A stretch of DNA of 64,000 nucleotides from Aurelia coerulea (GCA_039566865.1 CM076960.1:14298501-14362500), one strand, 5' to 3'; shown: positions 11,437-22,760, numbered from the stretch's first letter. Program-made: numbers and translations. The notes: a model not told the origin generated them from the letters alone.

Positions 11437-12386
11437 TACTGGGTGTCCCAAAAAAGTATTTCCGTCTAAAAAATCATCAAAATTTGATTACACGGTCGAT
11501 CTTCAATTTTGTTTTTTTTGTCAAGTAGAATCTATGCATTAATACGACCACTTGGATATGCAGATCTCGCAAATGAAGCTTTACTACAACTTTTATTGTA
11601 GGGCAATGAAGATTTTTCTATTTCACTAAATAGACATATTCTTGAGCTTACGCTACATTTTACCCACGAAACCATGACTATGATGAAACTGGTAGATTCG
11701 AGTGAATTTCTGTAGCCACGTTCCCATCCTTTCATAAGCCCTTCGATTTTGTCGCGCAGTTACAGAAGTTTCTTTCCTTTTATTATCTTTATTTAATGGC
11801 TTCGGGGTAAACACAGCCTTTTTGCTCCCTTGGGTTGATCGTCCTAGTAGTATTGTAGAGTAATTTTGTAAGTAATGTAGTTCGTAATGTGTATTGTAAA
11901 TTTTATTTGGAATATATTATATATGGATAAAAAGGTAGATCATGGACTAAATTAATTTCCAAGATACAGCAGGTCTTGTAATTAGTTTAAAATTAGCAAA
12001 TTTAACTCTTTTTAGGGCTACTTGGTTTTGAATCATACTGAAAAAGCACTGATGATTACCAGATCAATTTCTTTGTGAATGTAAAGCGTCTAGTTAGGTC
12101 ATAAATGTCAGAAAGAAATGCACACTTAGAGACTTAAATGATGACAGCAAATCTGGAAATGTTCACTCTTAGGCAAGATTGAGTGTTTTGTTTAAAAACT
12201 ATAGCTCAAAATGAAGTTTTTCAACGTGTCAATTTTCTACCTTGCTGCACAAAAAGCGAAAATTTTATCATCTATGAATATTTTTAGGTCTTTGACAAAA
12301 CATCTCAAAAAGGAAATTGTATCAATGGTTTGATAATCAATTTTTCGTGATACTTTAAACAGGAGTATTTTTTGGGACAACCAATA
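11437..12386. mobile_element. TA-flanked TIR element, family B, interrupted
   Basis: Left end tactgggtgtcccaaaaaag and right end ggagtattttttgggacaac match family B (complete copy at 51662-52191, 530 bp). The interior aligns through ctacttggttttgaatcata and atctatgaatatttttaggt. The copy is longer because about 0.4 kb was inserted at 11530-11930. Confidence 0.8.
11530..11930. mobile_element. Insertion inside family B element
   Basis: Comparison with 51662-52191 shows extra sequence between tcaagtaga and tcatggacta. GTAGA flanks both sides, a possible 5-bp duplication. The 3' part (gtaagtaatgtagttcgtaa ... tatggataaaaag) resembles a LINE 3' UTR in style and recalls the insert at 62910-63189, but no coding domain is visible. 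Confidence 0.5.
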
Positions 12387-12885
12387 GTGTATGCCATTTG
12401 GGGGCTGCTTCGTGTTGCTTCGTGTACCTCTTTCATCGTGTCACTAAAGCAAAATCATTACTGTTGGAAAATCACGACATGTTAATGTGGCGACGACAAC
12501 TCTAACCTAATCAGTTTCCGTAACCAAGATACAAATGTAATACAAAAGTAAGCTATCTCTCCTTAATTTGGCATCTCCAGTACTTATTATTCATTGGGTT
12601 TCGGCTTGCCCGCAAGTAGCTTGAGGGCTATCAGCACGCGATAATGCCTTAGGTCAGAAGAGGCAATGGGGTATTTATTGTCTTTACAGCTTGCGTACGC
12701 ACTGACAACATCCTTCAACTTCCCTCAATACTAAAAAGTAATGTTTACAAAAATGTTAGATCACAATCGTTATTGCTTTCATAAAGATTTGATTCATAAC
12801 TGTTGCGGGGAACGAAATGTGTAAAGTGTGTAGATTGTTTATCACTTTTGTGAAGGATTTCATGCCTCTTTTCAAGGGGTAGATC
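12387..12885. other. Unassigned sequence
   Basis: No gene or repeat recognised. Confidence 0.35.
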
Positions 12886-13602
12886 AGGGGTATCACTCTC
12901 CCGAAAAGACGTATGAGATTTACAGGGACCGCGCAGCCATTGGGCTAGGGGGGGGGGCTAAAGCCCCCCCCCCCACTTTTTTCAAAGATAGGTCTAAAAT
13001 ATTTCAATAATATGGAATTTTCAATATTTTCATACACGCAACTGCTGCATTTGCTGAGAAACCTTCTCAATGGCTAGCTAGATGTCTCAAAATCTGACTT
13101 CATTCAAATATGAAGCAGTCAAATTTCAACAATCTAGCGATATTGAACTTTCATAAACAACGAGCAACGCGATGTCCCTCTTGGATATTGCTGACGATGT
13201 TGTTAAAAATTAGAATGGGCATCGCAACTTTGGCACGTTTGCTCTGACAGATCTTCAGTGTCTTTTGTTATGAGTTAGTTATGAGAAAAAACGCTTTGCT
13301 GTTAATTTTGTTGGTTGTAACGATATGTCTCCTTGCATAGTAATTGAAATATTTTTTGAACCAAACTGACTGTATGTAAATATGGACGTAAATAGTCAAG
13401 TCTTTTTGAAAAGGGCGTTTTCCGACGTTCTAAAGGGCGTGGTCTCAAAAAATGTTCCGGGGGCAAGCCCCCGGTCCCCCATTTTAGCTCGCTTCGCTCG
13501 CCATTCAGCCCCCCCACTTTAAAACCGCTGCGCGGTCCCTGGAGATTAATTTAAACAAGGGGATTTTTGCCAAAGGTTTACCAGAGTGATACGCCCTCAC
13601 CT
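12886..13602. mobile_element. AGAGTG-ended short foldback element, split by a hAT-like insertion
   Basis: The outer parts (12886-12922 and 13542-13602) read gtatcactctcccgaaaaga ... caaaggtttaccagagtgat. They match the uninterrupted copy at 29993-30119 (gtacactcttctgaaaaagc ... aaaggtgtacgaaat...agagtgat). The intact element would be about 95-125 bp. Confidence 0.65.
12923..13541. mobile_element. hAT-like MITE, 619 bp, 8-bp target duplication
   Basis: Ends cagggaccgcgcagc and gctgcgcggtccctg are perfect inverted repeats of the CAG...CTG type typical of hAT elements. Flanks gagattta (12915-12922) and gagattaa (13542-13549) form an 8-bp duplication with one mismatch. Just inside each end is a run of G/C (gggggggggctaaagccccc on the left; ggcaagcccccggtcccc and cccccc on the right). 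No transposase is present; the minus-strand ORF at 13302-13517 is incidental. Confidence 0.8.
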
Positions 13603-14343
13603 CTTTTCACGCATTTCAAAGCTTTGGATGTTTCTTACAGTAGATTTTACATTAATTTCTAATGTTCAGAAAACTAAGAGAAAAAGATCAAAATTACTTC
13701 AGCCTTCCGGGTATCAACCAATTTTGATTTATTCCAATACCTGAAGCGCTCCAGTACTCTCTTCTCTACATGACGAACTTTCAAATATCTTCGATCCTTT
13801 TTGGTCATGGGGAGGGGGGGGGGGGGGGTTCTTGGCCAAATTTTGGGTAGGGGTCTGCCGCGAGCATATTCACAATGGTACCGTTGGCCAGACTAATTTT
13901 TATGAAAATGATACACTTGGCTAGACCAATTTGACCAGTATTTTCTGGACCAATTTTTACGAAAATAGTACATTTGGCTAGACCAGTTTTGACCATGTCC
14001 TGGAGCAATATTGTCAAATTTGTACCAAATATGGTATCATGACCGTTCGCTAGACCAATATTGTTAATCAAAGGACCTTAGAAGTGACTCACGGGCTTAA
14101 TGATTTTTATTGTGAAATTTTCCAAATTATGCCATGAGAATGCAAAGGAAGATCAGTGCAATTTTATTGCACCTTCCTCGAAATATGAGTAAATATGCTG
14201 TAATGTTACGTTACAGAATGCAAGTCTGAGGAAGCAACCATCAACAATTGGCGTGCAGGAAATGTTTAGTCTTTGCTTGAAAATTTTTCAGTGGAGAACA
14301 AACAATCAAATTAAACACACGAGCAATCAAATTAATCACAAAA
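13603..14343. other. G-run and degenerate internal repeats
   Basis: At 13811-13828 there is an almost pure G run. Downstream, ttggctagaccaa-type blocks with nearby acgaaaa recur at about 13885, 13918, 13977 and 14050 at irregular spacing. Similar gtatacccttgg-type blocks occur at 16255-16390. Probably an old low-complexity transposon remnant. Confidence 0.5.
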
Positions 14344-14345
14344 TA

Positions 14346-14767
14346 CACGTTTTTATTATTATAAGAAACTTGGATCAGCACTTAGTACTAAAAGTTTCTT
14401 AATTTCGCATGACAATTTCGGTGTTTTAGTAGTAAAAGTTTCTTAATTAGTTTCTTATTTTTTTGGGCCTAAAATTGCGGTATTGTTCGAAGTTGAGCCT
14501 TCTTCTCGAGAAAGGGCTTCCATTTTGCATTGACATTGTCACCAAGAAGAAGCCATGCACATCAAGGCAAAAATTTACCAATTTTGCAGTTAAAAGTCAA
14601 GAAAAGACGAAGGCACCTTTGTTAGAGAGACATAGAATAGGAGAGACATACAGATATAACGTTTTAGAGTTTCTTAACTGTTCTTGAGCGTAGTACTAGA
14701 GTTTCTTAAATTTTTGGTCATCGTAGTACTAGTTTCTTATAAACCAGTTTCTTATAAAAGAAACGTG
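14346..14767. mobile_element. TA-flanked MITE, family CACG, complete copy
   Basis: TA|cacgtttttattattataag ... cttataaaagaaacgtg|TA. A second complete copy in opposite orientation is at 30831-31247 and a truncated one at 59752-59965. The interior is dominated by repeated aagaaac/gtttctta next to tagtact motifs. It also shares the block aaattgcggtattgttcgaa with the second copy (reverse complement). 422 bp, no coding capacity. Confidence 0.85.
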
Positions 14768-14769
14768 TA

Positions 14770-15700
14770 ATCCGTTTTCAGCATGATTAAACAGTGCTAG
14801 TGTTAATAAGAAACTCTTTTCAAGAATTCAACTAAGAACTAAACCAGTAAGAACTTCGACTGAGAACTTGGATACTGCTAAAGAAACTTGTTTATTTTGT
14901 CTGAGAAGGTAATTCGCATACTGGCGCTGTATTCTGGTAAAACTCACGAAATGCTTGGGAAGTTACCTATCAATGAATACAACGAACATGTAAGAAGGAT
15001 GCGGAGAAACTGCAAAAACCTTTCGTACCCATGATCTGCTAATTTCAACTGTTTACTGAAAGCTAAAAGAGACTTTCAGTACTGGGTGGGAAAATTTATT
15101 GGTTTCTTGAAAACTCTTCGATTGTTGTTCTACTTGACTGATCAGCTGCCTAAAAGTTCTTAGAAAACTAACAATAATCTTGAAAAAATGCTAACAAAGA
15201 GCTTTTTGAAATAATTTTGATGGCAACGTCATTGAGCTAATTACTGCACTCAAAGAGTTGATTTTGTTGGAGAAATTTCCCTTAGCAACCAATCTCATTC
15301 TGTGAAATGATGCATCAACACAGGCGAGCAAGGTGGCTGCCATGTCACACACATTATATTTTCCGATCTCGGCCTGTTCTCAGCTGCAGTCCCTCTATTT
15401 TCCAGAAGTTTATTATTCACAATTTAGCGCAAAACTCAAGATCAATGTGCTTTGCACAAGTCAACTTAGAGGTCTAGTCCGAACAAAACATTGAATTCAG
15501 ACTATTGCTGAACAAATCAAAAGTCTAGGCCTACTTTTGAAGCAAAATCGGCTATGATTCAAATAAAATGCACAGAAAGTTAAAAAATGCAAGGCTTGAA
15601 TTGAAAATTGATTTTAAGCAGCTACGAAAAAGTAAGTTGATAAACTTCTTGATCAAAGATGAGAGACGTACCTTTCTCTCGTTGAATGCAGTTTTTCATC
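14770..15700. other. Unassigned AT-rich sequence
   Basis: No gene, exon or repeat recognised on either strand. Confidence 0.4.
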
Positions 15701-15702
15701 TA

Positions 15703-15995
15703 CCCTGGATCAGAGTATTTTTAGTATTTGTAAAAAATTAAAGTATTTGAAAAAAATTGAAAAAATTAAAGTATTCGAAAAAAAAATTATAAAAAATAAA
15801 AAAAGAAAAAAGGAGGAAGGAAAAATTTTTCCTTCCTCCCTTCTTTTCTCTTTTTTTTTTATTTTTTTTTTCATTAAATTTTTTTTATTTTTTTTTCTCT
15901 TTTTTTATTTTTTTCTCATTAAATTTTTTAATGTTTTTTTTATTTTTTTTATTTTTATTTTTTTCTCCATAAACTAAAAATACTCTGATCCAGGG
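15703..15995. mobile_element. A-strand/T-strand foldback element, TA flanks
   Basis: Ends ccctggatcagagtattttt and aaaaatactctgatccaggg are perfect inverted repeats, each next to TA (15701-15702 and 15996-15997). The left half is almost all A and G, the right half almost all T and C, meeting at aaggaaaaatttttccttcc near 15827. A long A/T hairpin of about 290 bp. The Lys-then-Phe-rich ORF across it is an artefact. Confidence 0.8.
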
Positions 15996-15997
15996 TA

Positions 15998-16850
15998 TTT
16001 TTCATCCAGCATTTTGAGCGCGCAGACCATGATTCGTTCTTTCCGTAGAGTGGCCGCGCGTACTCAAACCGCTGGAGCGTTTGACCTTAGAGATTTCATA
16101 CACCTCAGGAGGGCCTCCGCTGAACGACCAGCTTTGAACTCGCGTTGTTGCAAGGCTTGATGTGGACTTCATCACGTCCTTCACCCCATGACATAAAGGA
16201 TTTTGTAAACAGGAAAATGCCCACCACCCCTATGACTTCACTACCGTGCGTCAAAAAGGATACCCATGGCTAGACCGTTGCTAGGCCGAAATTGCAAAAA
16301 AGTATACCCTTGGCAAGACTAGAAGTCCCAAAAAGTATACCCTTCGTCGCGGCACAGTCCCAGGAACTTTTACTATGGAGAAGCCCCCCCCCTCCGTGTT
16401 TTTGGTCCATCAAGTAAAATTCCTCAAATACCTGTCCAAAATTACGTTCTCGTTACTTTGAATAAGTGCTATTATACGCAGCAATGGTCTTTGTTTTTTG
16501 AATTGACAGTCAAAATTAGCACGAAAGCATGAAAATAACCTACTTTGCTTTCTGTTGTTATAAAGGGCTTCCTCTTCAATTCAAGATCAAACCCGTTTAG
16601 AACCTAAATAAGAAAACAGTTATGACTTCTGTAAACAAGTTAAATTCATAGAAAAACTACTGCTAAAAATAGACCATCCTTATTTGTCCCTTTCAATTTC
16701 AAAAATAATATTTCACTGTCGGCGGTTAATTAGAAATTATTTGTAATCCTGAAGTCATTTTGAGCTTAAAAATAAATCTCATTGAAATCATCGATTTACA
16801 GCAAAGAATTCCATGCCACTGACAGAATCTTGCACGTAAATGTTTGACGT
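15998..16850. other. Unassigned sequence with a G/C-run repeat remnant
   Basis: At 16255-16395 there are repeated ggatacccatggctagacc, agtatacccttggcaagac and agtatacccttcgtcgcgg blocks followed by a run of C. This type also appears near 13811-14060. The rest is unrecognised. Confidence 0.45.
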
Positions 16851-16851
16851 G

Positions 16852-17060
16852 TACCGGGTGAGTCAAAAAATTTGGCGTTTGCTTCGAAATTCGTGTGCAC
16901 GTATTTCAATATAAGAAACTAAGAATTTGAGTCAGCCATGATTGATCGTTTCATGAAGAAAAATCACGGATATATAGCGTCTGGTTTAAAAATAGAGTAA
17001 AAGATGGCTGCATTCCTTAATTTGTCCAATTGATTTGATACTCTCTCAAGATCACGGATA
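16852..17060. mobile_element. TA-type TIR end, family I, one end only
   Basis: Starts taccgggtgagtcaaaaaat and continues with an interior not seen in any other family here. The partner end was not found; truncation is likely before the element at 17120. Confidence 0.55.
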
Positions 17061-17119
17061 CAATGGAATACAGAAGGCTATATTTAGATTGCCCATGCAT
17101 CTAACATAAGTTGACTTAA

Positions 17120-17435
17120 AGGGGCTCCGTCGTCAAAATGTAAACAAAACGATGATTTTTGCAGTTTTTTGAAAGGTGATATCACACAGGATTTTCGTAT
17201 TTTTTTTCAACATGAAAGTTGCTGTTTGGGCATTAATCATTGTACTTCACTTAGGAACAAACCAAACATTCATATCTTCTACGATTGCTCGGATACAAGT
17301 GGATTTTTAACGGTCACTTTTTGGTGGCTTGGGTGAAGCCACCAAACAAACTGCAGAGAACAATGGATGAACAATGAATAATCGGCGACACGTGCAGGTT
17401 TACGGATTTGTTTACTGTTTGACGACGGAGCCCCT
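17120..17435. mobile_element. TTAA-flanked MITE T1, 316 bp
   Basis: TTAA (17116-17119)|aggggctccgtcgtcaaa ... tttgacgacggagcccct|TTAA (17436-17439). The terminal 18 bp are perfect inverted repeats and internal tgtaaacaaaa/tttgtttac blocks extend the pairing. TTAA duplications are used by piggyBac and Kolobok superfamilies; AGGG ends fit Kolobok better, which is inference. Confidence 0.85.
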
Positions 17436-17439
17436 TTAA

Positions 17440-18389
17440 TCTCCGTCATTTGACTTTAAGATTATTAGATTTTGAGTACTCAGAGTTTCTTACGAGCTTC
17501 TTAAAGGGAATCGAAGCATATATAAGCCCTTGATAAAAATAGTCACGCAAAGACAATAGGCTATGACACGTGCCGCTCCATATTTGGGTAATTGATCTAC
17601 GTCAACAGGAAATACTGGTATCTGATAGGCTAGAATCTGATCGCAAATGGCTTGAGCCACTTTTATATGCTTACATTCCCTTTAAAGGTTCCATAACAAT
17701 CTTCACGTTTACTTCCTGTGCCATCGTGATCATTTCGAAACAAAAGTGTTTGAAGCTTTTCGAATGTTTAGACATCACTCAGCCAAGTACCTTTCGAGTA
17801 ATATTATGCGGGAAGCAAATGAAAGTAAAGCAAAATATGTTTAGGATGTACTGGAGTTTCGCAATTTTTTGATGATTTGAAGAGACGAGTTCCTTGTAAG
17901 AAATTTCATATGAAAATATAAAAATATAAAAATGTGTAATCTAGAATTTCTATTTTTGAGGTGTTGGATCAAAGAACGCATTAAATTTACTAATTTCTCA
18001 TATACATGTCCCTGTACGTCCCTGGACACCTAAACCACTGATTCCAATTTGTCTCTCGTTCAGATTTTTTTTGCCATCTTGTACGGCTGTACGAGAGGTG
18101 TCTATAGTGTGCTCAGATTTCGTGTTATGTTCTTTGGAAATTTAGAAAGATAGTGTGCACTCTTTGAAAAATCGTACAGGATTGATTACCTATGCAAATA
18201 ATTTATACATTCTAATTCCTTACAAAAATAAAAATGACTTGTTCACGATTATGTAGATTTGGAATTTTTAGTGCGCAGCATTGACGGAAAGCATTATACC
18301 ATTTTAAGAGTTTCCGTGTCATTTACAAAGACATGCCCAAGTTAAGAAAAATATTGCTTTACCGTTTTAATCGTCAAGGCCTAGTTTAA
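17440..18389. other. Unassigned sequence
   Basis: A 100-codon plus-strand ORF (17570-17872) has no recognisable domain and no flanking splice logic. Nothing else seen. Confidence 0.35.
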
Positions 18390-18724
18390 ACTGAGTTTTT
18401 TTGCGGTATCGAATCGAACTGTATTAAAAACGGCAGAATCTGCCGTGTATAAAAATCTGATTCAAACATTGTTTTTTGCCGTGTCGGATGGAAATTGAAG
18501 TGGTTAAAATGGAAATTTCTCAAAATGCACAAACGCATTGGCTGCTCACACGTAGGAACAGCGGACCGTATCAATTAACTAAACGCGGCAGAAATATGAT
18601 GTTTAAATGAAGTCATTTTCCTGCCGTTTGATAACGACAGAGCTGGTGAACTCCTGCCGTTTTAACAATTTAAAACGGATGGTGATTTAAACATCGTTTT
18701 TATGAAGAATTTAATTGACACTTA

Positions 18725-19715
18725 TACCCTGTTTACACGGAGCAAAAATATGGGATCGCGATCCAGATCGTGATCCACAAGGATCGAGATCGCGTTAAAG
18801 TTGCGTTTACACGGGCGTCAAATGAAAACGGATCAGGATCGCGATCCATTCGTACATGCGTATTGCGCATAGATACGGAGCCTAGAAACATTGCAACAAC
18901 AATAGACAAAATGGCGGTTGAGTCTACTGCGCATGCTTAACCCTATCTCACCTGGGCGTTTTGAAGCGGTCAATACCTGAGGGGGGGGGGGGGTGGATTC
19001 CATCCCCCTCTTTTTCCTCGCTGTTGCAGTAGCTACAATCTTTAGAATTGGTAAATCTATATACTTTGATGCAAACAATCAAAATCACATGATTAAATCA
19101 AATTATCTCTATTGTTCTCGTTGCTATGACAATAAGAAGATTTTACGTTATGATTATCATGATTGTTACCAACATGATTGAAACAATGAAATGAGGCACT
19201 AAATTGAAATCTTTTGTGTCAAATTGAGTTGGATATCATCAAATACATGTGTAAGTATAATTTTGCATATATTTGAGATTAAAATTTGCAGCAATTAAAA
19301 AAAGTATACAAATTTTGTTGACTACACAGTAAAACATTGGTTGCCATGGTTACGAGGCTATATTTAGCATCTTAAAATTTTCATCATTCGATACAGTATA
19401 GATATAAAGTCAAAGTAGCGGAGTCTTGGCATCCTGCATTGCATATTCTAGCACAGGCGAATAAAAGTTTGGTTGTGGGGGTGGAATCCACCCCCCCAGG
19501 TGAGATAGGGTTAAAGGATTTCGAACGGGATCGCGATCCCAAGAAGCGTTTACACGGCACACTTTTTCAGGATCGGGATCGCGATCCACCTCTGAAGTGG
19601 GATCGAATTTTCGGGGATTGCGATCGCGATAAGGTGTTTACACGGCACATTTTATCAGGATCGGGATTGCGATCTGGATCGCGCTCTCGTATTTTTGCTC
19701 CGTGTAAACGGGGTA
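18725..19715. mobile_element. TTA-flanked TIR element (PIF/Harbinger-like), host of a piggyBac-like insert
   Basis: TTA (18722-18724)|taccctgtttacacggagca ... tgctccgtgtaaacggggta|TTA (19716-19718). Subterminal regions are rich in gatcgcgatcc-type words and tacacgg repeats on both sides. The 3-bp TTA duplication fits PIF/Harbinger; no transposase is present. The 991-bp length includes a 570-bp nested element plus one TTAA. Confidence 0.75.
18941..19510. mobile_element. piggyBac-like MITE nested in TTA element
   Basis: TTAA (18937-18940)|ccctatctcacctggg ... caggtgagataggg|TTAA (19511-19514). CCY-type ends with TTAA match piggyBac. Subterminal ggtggattccatcccc and gggtggaatccacccc pair too, next to a run of 14 G at about 18982. 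The 570 bp contain only short ORFs. Confidence 0.85.
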
Positions 19716-19894
19716 TTAGAAGTTTTTAGCAGCATATCTAAAATTCGACACGGCAAAAAACGAAGGGTCTAAACATGTATCAAATTGAACCAATCGCATC
19801 TACTTTTAGGAAAGCCAATAGAAGCTAGTTTTTAGAAATTCTTCACTGAGATTAATATGATGCATCTTTAATCATGAATAAATTCTCAAATTAA

Positions 19895-20085
19895 GTTGAA
19901 ACATGGGCAGTTAGATACTACTGGTGTGCTTCTATGGAGGAGCACTGCAACTAATATGTACCTGCGGAGGAATAAGCTCCATAGTTCTGCGGAGGAAATG
20001 AGCTCCTCCGTAGTAGCAAATAATTTTTTCCTCCGCAAAGGAACAAAGCTGCTGGAATCAAGTACAACTGCGGCGTCTTAATGGT
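19895..20085. repeat. Dispersed repeat R2 (cctgcggaggaa)
   Basis: Shares with 28920-29068 the ordered blocks tgcggagg..aata, gaggaaat, agctcctccgtagtag/agcttctccgttgtag, ttcctccgcaaa, acaaagctgc and tctgcagcgtct/actgcggcgtct. Repeated gcggagga words suggest subterminal binding sites, but no termini were resolved. Confidence 0.6.
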
Positions 20086-20099
20086 TAACAGAGTTTGTA

Positions 20100-20830
20100 A
20101 GTTTACATTGGTTCAAGGCTAAAAGCTTGCATTCACAAAGTACAGAGAATCTAAAAATAACCCATTTAAATTGAAGTAGCACATGTGCCGTGAAAAATGG
20201 ATAGCCAAAGAAACAATACTGTGTCTGAGTGTTTTCTTTATTCTATTTATAGAGAAGAGCATAGGTTCCAAATCTTTAAAAAGGCCGGTGTAACATTGAG
20301 TGACCTATTTCTTTGAACTGAATGACTTCAAAAAATTTTAGCTTTTTTCTCAATAATTTTACCGTTGGACTTTTCTGAAATCTTTAATATTTTCAAAATT
20401 AGAGTGTTTTTCTACTTTTTCAAGAATTCAAGAAAAATTTTCAAAAAAACTTAAAACCATCGTAATTTCTAAACCATTTGACGCAACATGAAGTAATTTC
20501 GAAGAGAACTATAGTTTATGGATGCCTACAATATGGTATCAAGCAAACTTCTGTCACTCATCTGGTTTATGATTTCGAAATTTGATGACGTCACATCCTA
20601 AAATGAGCTGAAATGTAAAATACGCTATAATTTTGAAAAATATTCAAAATTTCTGGAAAGTCCAACGGTAGAATTATAGATAAGTATCTAAAGTTTCTTT
20701 CAAGCCATTCAATCAGAAGAAATAGTTCATTGAATTTTACACCCACCTTTTTACGCTGAGTTAAAGATTTGGAACCTATGCTATAGAGAAGCCTGTTTAC
20801 CATTGCCCTTCCTTTTAAAGCTTTCGTATC
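20100..20830. repeat. Dispersed repeat R1, copy split by a MITE
   Basis: Matches 1500-1695 on both sides of the element at 20258-20782. Reading across the insertion gives ctatttatagagaag then cctgtttacc, parallel to ctattcatggattcacgaag then cctatttacc in the other copy. Confidence 0.65.
20258..20782. mobile_element. Foldback MITE, family MU2, 9-bp duplication
   Basis: ATAGAGAAG occurs at 20249-20257 and 20783-20791, exactly flanking agcataggttccaaatc ... gatttggaacctatgct. 525 bp, palindromic overall. The empty site in repeat R1 at 1500-1695 supports the borders. The Mutator-like assignment rests on the 9-bp duplication. Confidence 0.88.
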
Positions 20831-21394
20831 ATGATTTTTCAAATACTTGAGAAATGACAATTAGTATTATACAACACAACTATTGTACTAAACATCTATC
20901 CCAATGTATCCCAATGCACCATAAAAGTTACATTTCCATCAGGTGTAACATATCATGCGCTAATTGTCTATTATCAGTCAACAAAGCAAATCACTCTTTG
21001 ATTGACGTCGACTTGTAATAAGCCAATCCAACCCGTAGATCTAACATGCGCGATATCTTGCACCTAATAACAACTCAGCTCTGTAGCAGGGCTCAAAAAA
21101 CGAATCAGCGTGGTTGCGGCGCTGTCAGGGAGGTAGCAAAAATGCTCAAATTTCTCTGGAAGGAAAGAGGGTAAAAGAAAAGAGGGGCAAAGGAAAATCA
21201 AAGGAAAAAGGATGAGGAAAGAAAAGAAGCAACAGGACGGGACTGAAAAAAGAGAGAAAGAAGGAAATTACGGAATAAAATTAGTCAATTGACTTGCTTT
21301 AGGCGTCTGCTGCATTCAAAATTTGCAAACATATCGCTGTTATGTTGTTTTCACTCTTCAACCTTTTGGTAGATGAATGTGATGATAATAAGTA
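20831..21394. other. Unassigned sequence
   Basis: A purine-rich tract lies at about 21165-21270. The block gcagggctcaaaaaacgaat at 21087-21106 looks like a CAGGGCTC-type transposon end, but no partner was found. Confidence 0.4.
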
Positions 21395-21575
21395 TAGTGT
21401 GAGCTTCTATATAACGGACACCTGTGGGACTAATGTTATTGTCCGTTGTAGAGAGGTCTCCGCTGTATGGAGGTGTTATCTTTTTATACTGTACTTTGGG
21501 ATGAAAAGATTTGTCCGTTTTTCGGAAGTATCCGTTGTATAGCGGTGTCTGTTAATGGAGGTTTCAATGTAATAG
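21395..21575. repeat. tccgttgtatagcgg-type repeat fragment
   Basis: Contains three related blocks: ataacggacacctgtggga, gtccgttgtagagaggtctc and tccgttgtatagcggtgtct, ending taatggaggtttcaatg. It looks like one end of a DNA transposon with iterated subterminal motifs. Only one copy is in the window. Confidence 0.45.
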
Positions 21576-21875
21576 CTAATTGAAATCAAAATTGTTTGAC
21601 TTCAACTATTGTTCTCAAAAGGAGTTTTAGGTGGTGCTTTGCTTGCTACTAAGAAAGGAAATTTTTGAGCACTTGTGCATAGACCCATATCTAACGATGA
21701 TATTTGATGGCATGCTTTGAAATTCGTTCTTGCATATGTTTCCTTCGTTTCGCTTCTCAATTGGTGCGCTAAGGATCATGGATAGCAATGACTCTTTAAC
21801 AGAAGAACTTTGTAGTTTGTTGTGGCCTCACTGCCAAGACATATTTCTTTCATTGAATTCAAAAGTACATGTACG

Positions 21876-22017
21876 GTAATTACAATGTACACCTAGATAT
21901 TACAATGTGCACCTAGATATTACAATGTGCACCTAGATACTCGTATTACAACGTGCACCTAGATATTACAATGTACACCTAAATATTACAATGTACACCT
22001 AGATATTACAATATACA
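21876..22017. repeat. 20-bp minisatellite
   Basis: About seven units of acctagatattacaatgtgc-type sequence (tgtgc/tgtac variants). One unit is interrupted by ctcg. AT-rich, no ORF. Confidence 0.9.
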
Positions 22018-22540
22018 TGATCTTAAACAAAGAAAATAACGGACAGCAAGTACAGATTTTTACAACACAAAAAGGTTTTTAATAGATGTCGGATGCCTGA
22101 CGAAACTGTAAAACAACAAAGTAAATAATCAAAAAAAGAAGTTTGCATTTAAAATCACAATTTTCATGGATCGAAAAGACAAGAATTTGAAGTCATGATT
22201 TTTTATCTTAATAAGGTCTCTTGTTTTTACAAGGCCTAAATAGGTTCTTTGATAATATACACGCCGCTTATCCTATGTTGATAAACAAACGAGCCTTTCT
22301 CGTCTTTAATTTCGCGTCGCGTGTAAATTGCATTTCATTTTGATTGCAAAAACGCTTCACTGAAGCTTGGTTAGGGAATTCTTTATCATGGTTACATTAC
22401 ATTGTGTCTAGCTCATACTCAAAGGTGAAACACGGAACAGAATGAGGAATGGAATGTGGTAAGGAGCAGAACCATTCACTGAGAGATACGGAATGACAGA
22501 TCTTGCAGAATATGAAAATAATTTTGGAAATAAAGAAAGT
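22018..22540. other. Unassigned sequence
   Basis: Contains a purine-rich ggaatg-type stretch at about 22430-22490. No gene recognised. Confidence 0.35.
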
Positions 22541-22559
22541 TATTGCAAAACGGAACAAT

Positions 22560-22760
22560 CTTTCATGGCATACATTAAACGCAAACACGTTCGGACGAAC
22601 ATATTTCAGACAAAACACTTTCGGACAAAAAAATATGACGGATGTTTTTCGCGGAATTTCGGACGTTTGGTGGACTTGCTGAGACTTGTAGTTAGTCAAG
22701 ACGTTTGTTAAACTTTCGGACAAACAAAGAAAGCCGTAGATTCACGGTTTTCCCTGGTAA
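22560..22760. repeat. Dispersed repeat R3 (cttcatacatta/ttcggac)
   Basis: Contains catacattaaacgcaaacac and repeated ttcggac words. The reverse complement of 52300-52490 has catacattagacgcaaaact and cggaatttcggacg in the same order. Borders not resolved. Confidence 0.55.

Larger units (their letters stand above)
18390..19790. mobile_element. Outer layer of a three-level nest
   Basis: The blocks ttttttgccgtgtcg (about 18471-18485) and cgacacggcaaaaaa (about 19748-19762) are inverted around the TTA-flanked element. The left part repeats the words cggcagaa and tgccgtttt several times. The outer limits are not resolved. Confidence 0.45.

Noticed and set aside
15747..15977. Lys-rich then Phe-rich ORF
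   Set aside because: It is the translation of the A-rich and T-rich arms of a foldback transposon, not a protein.
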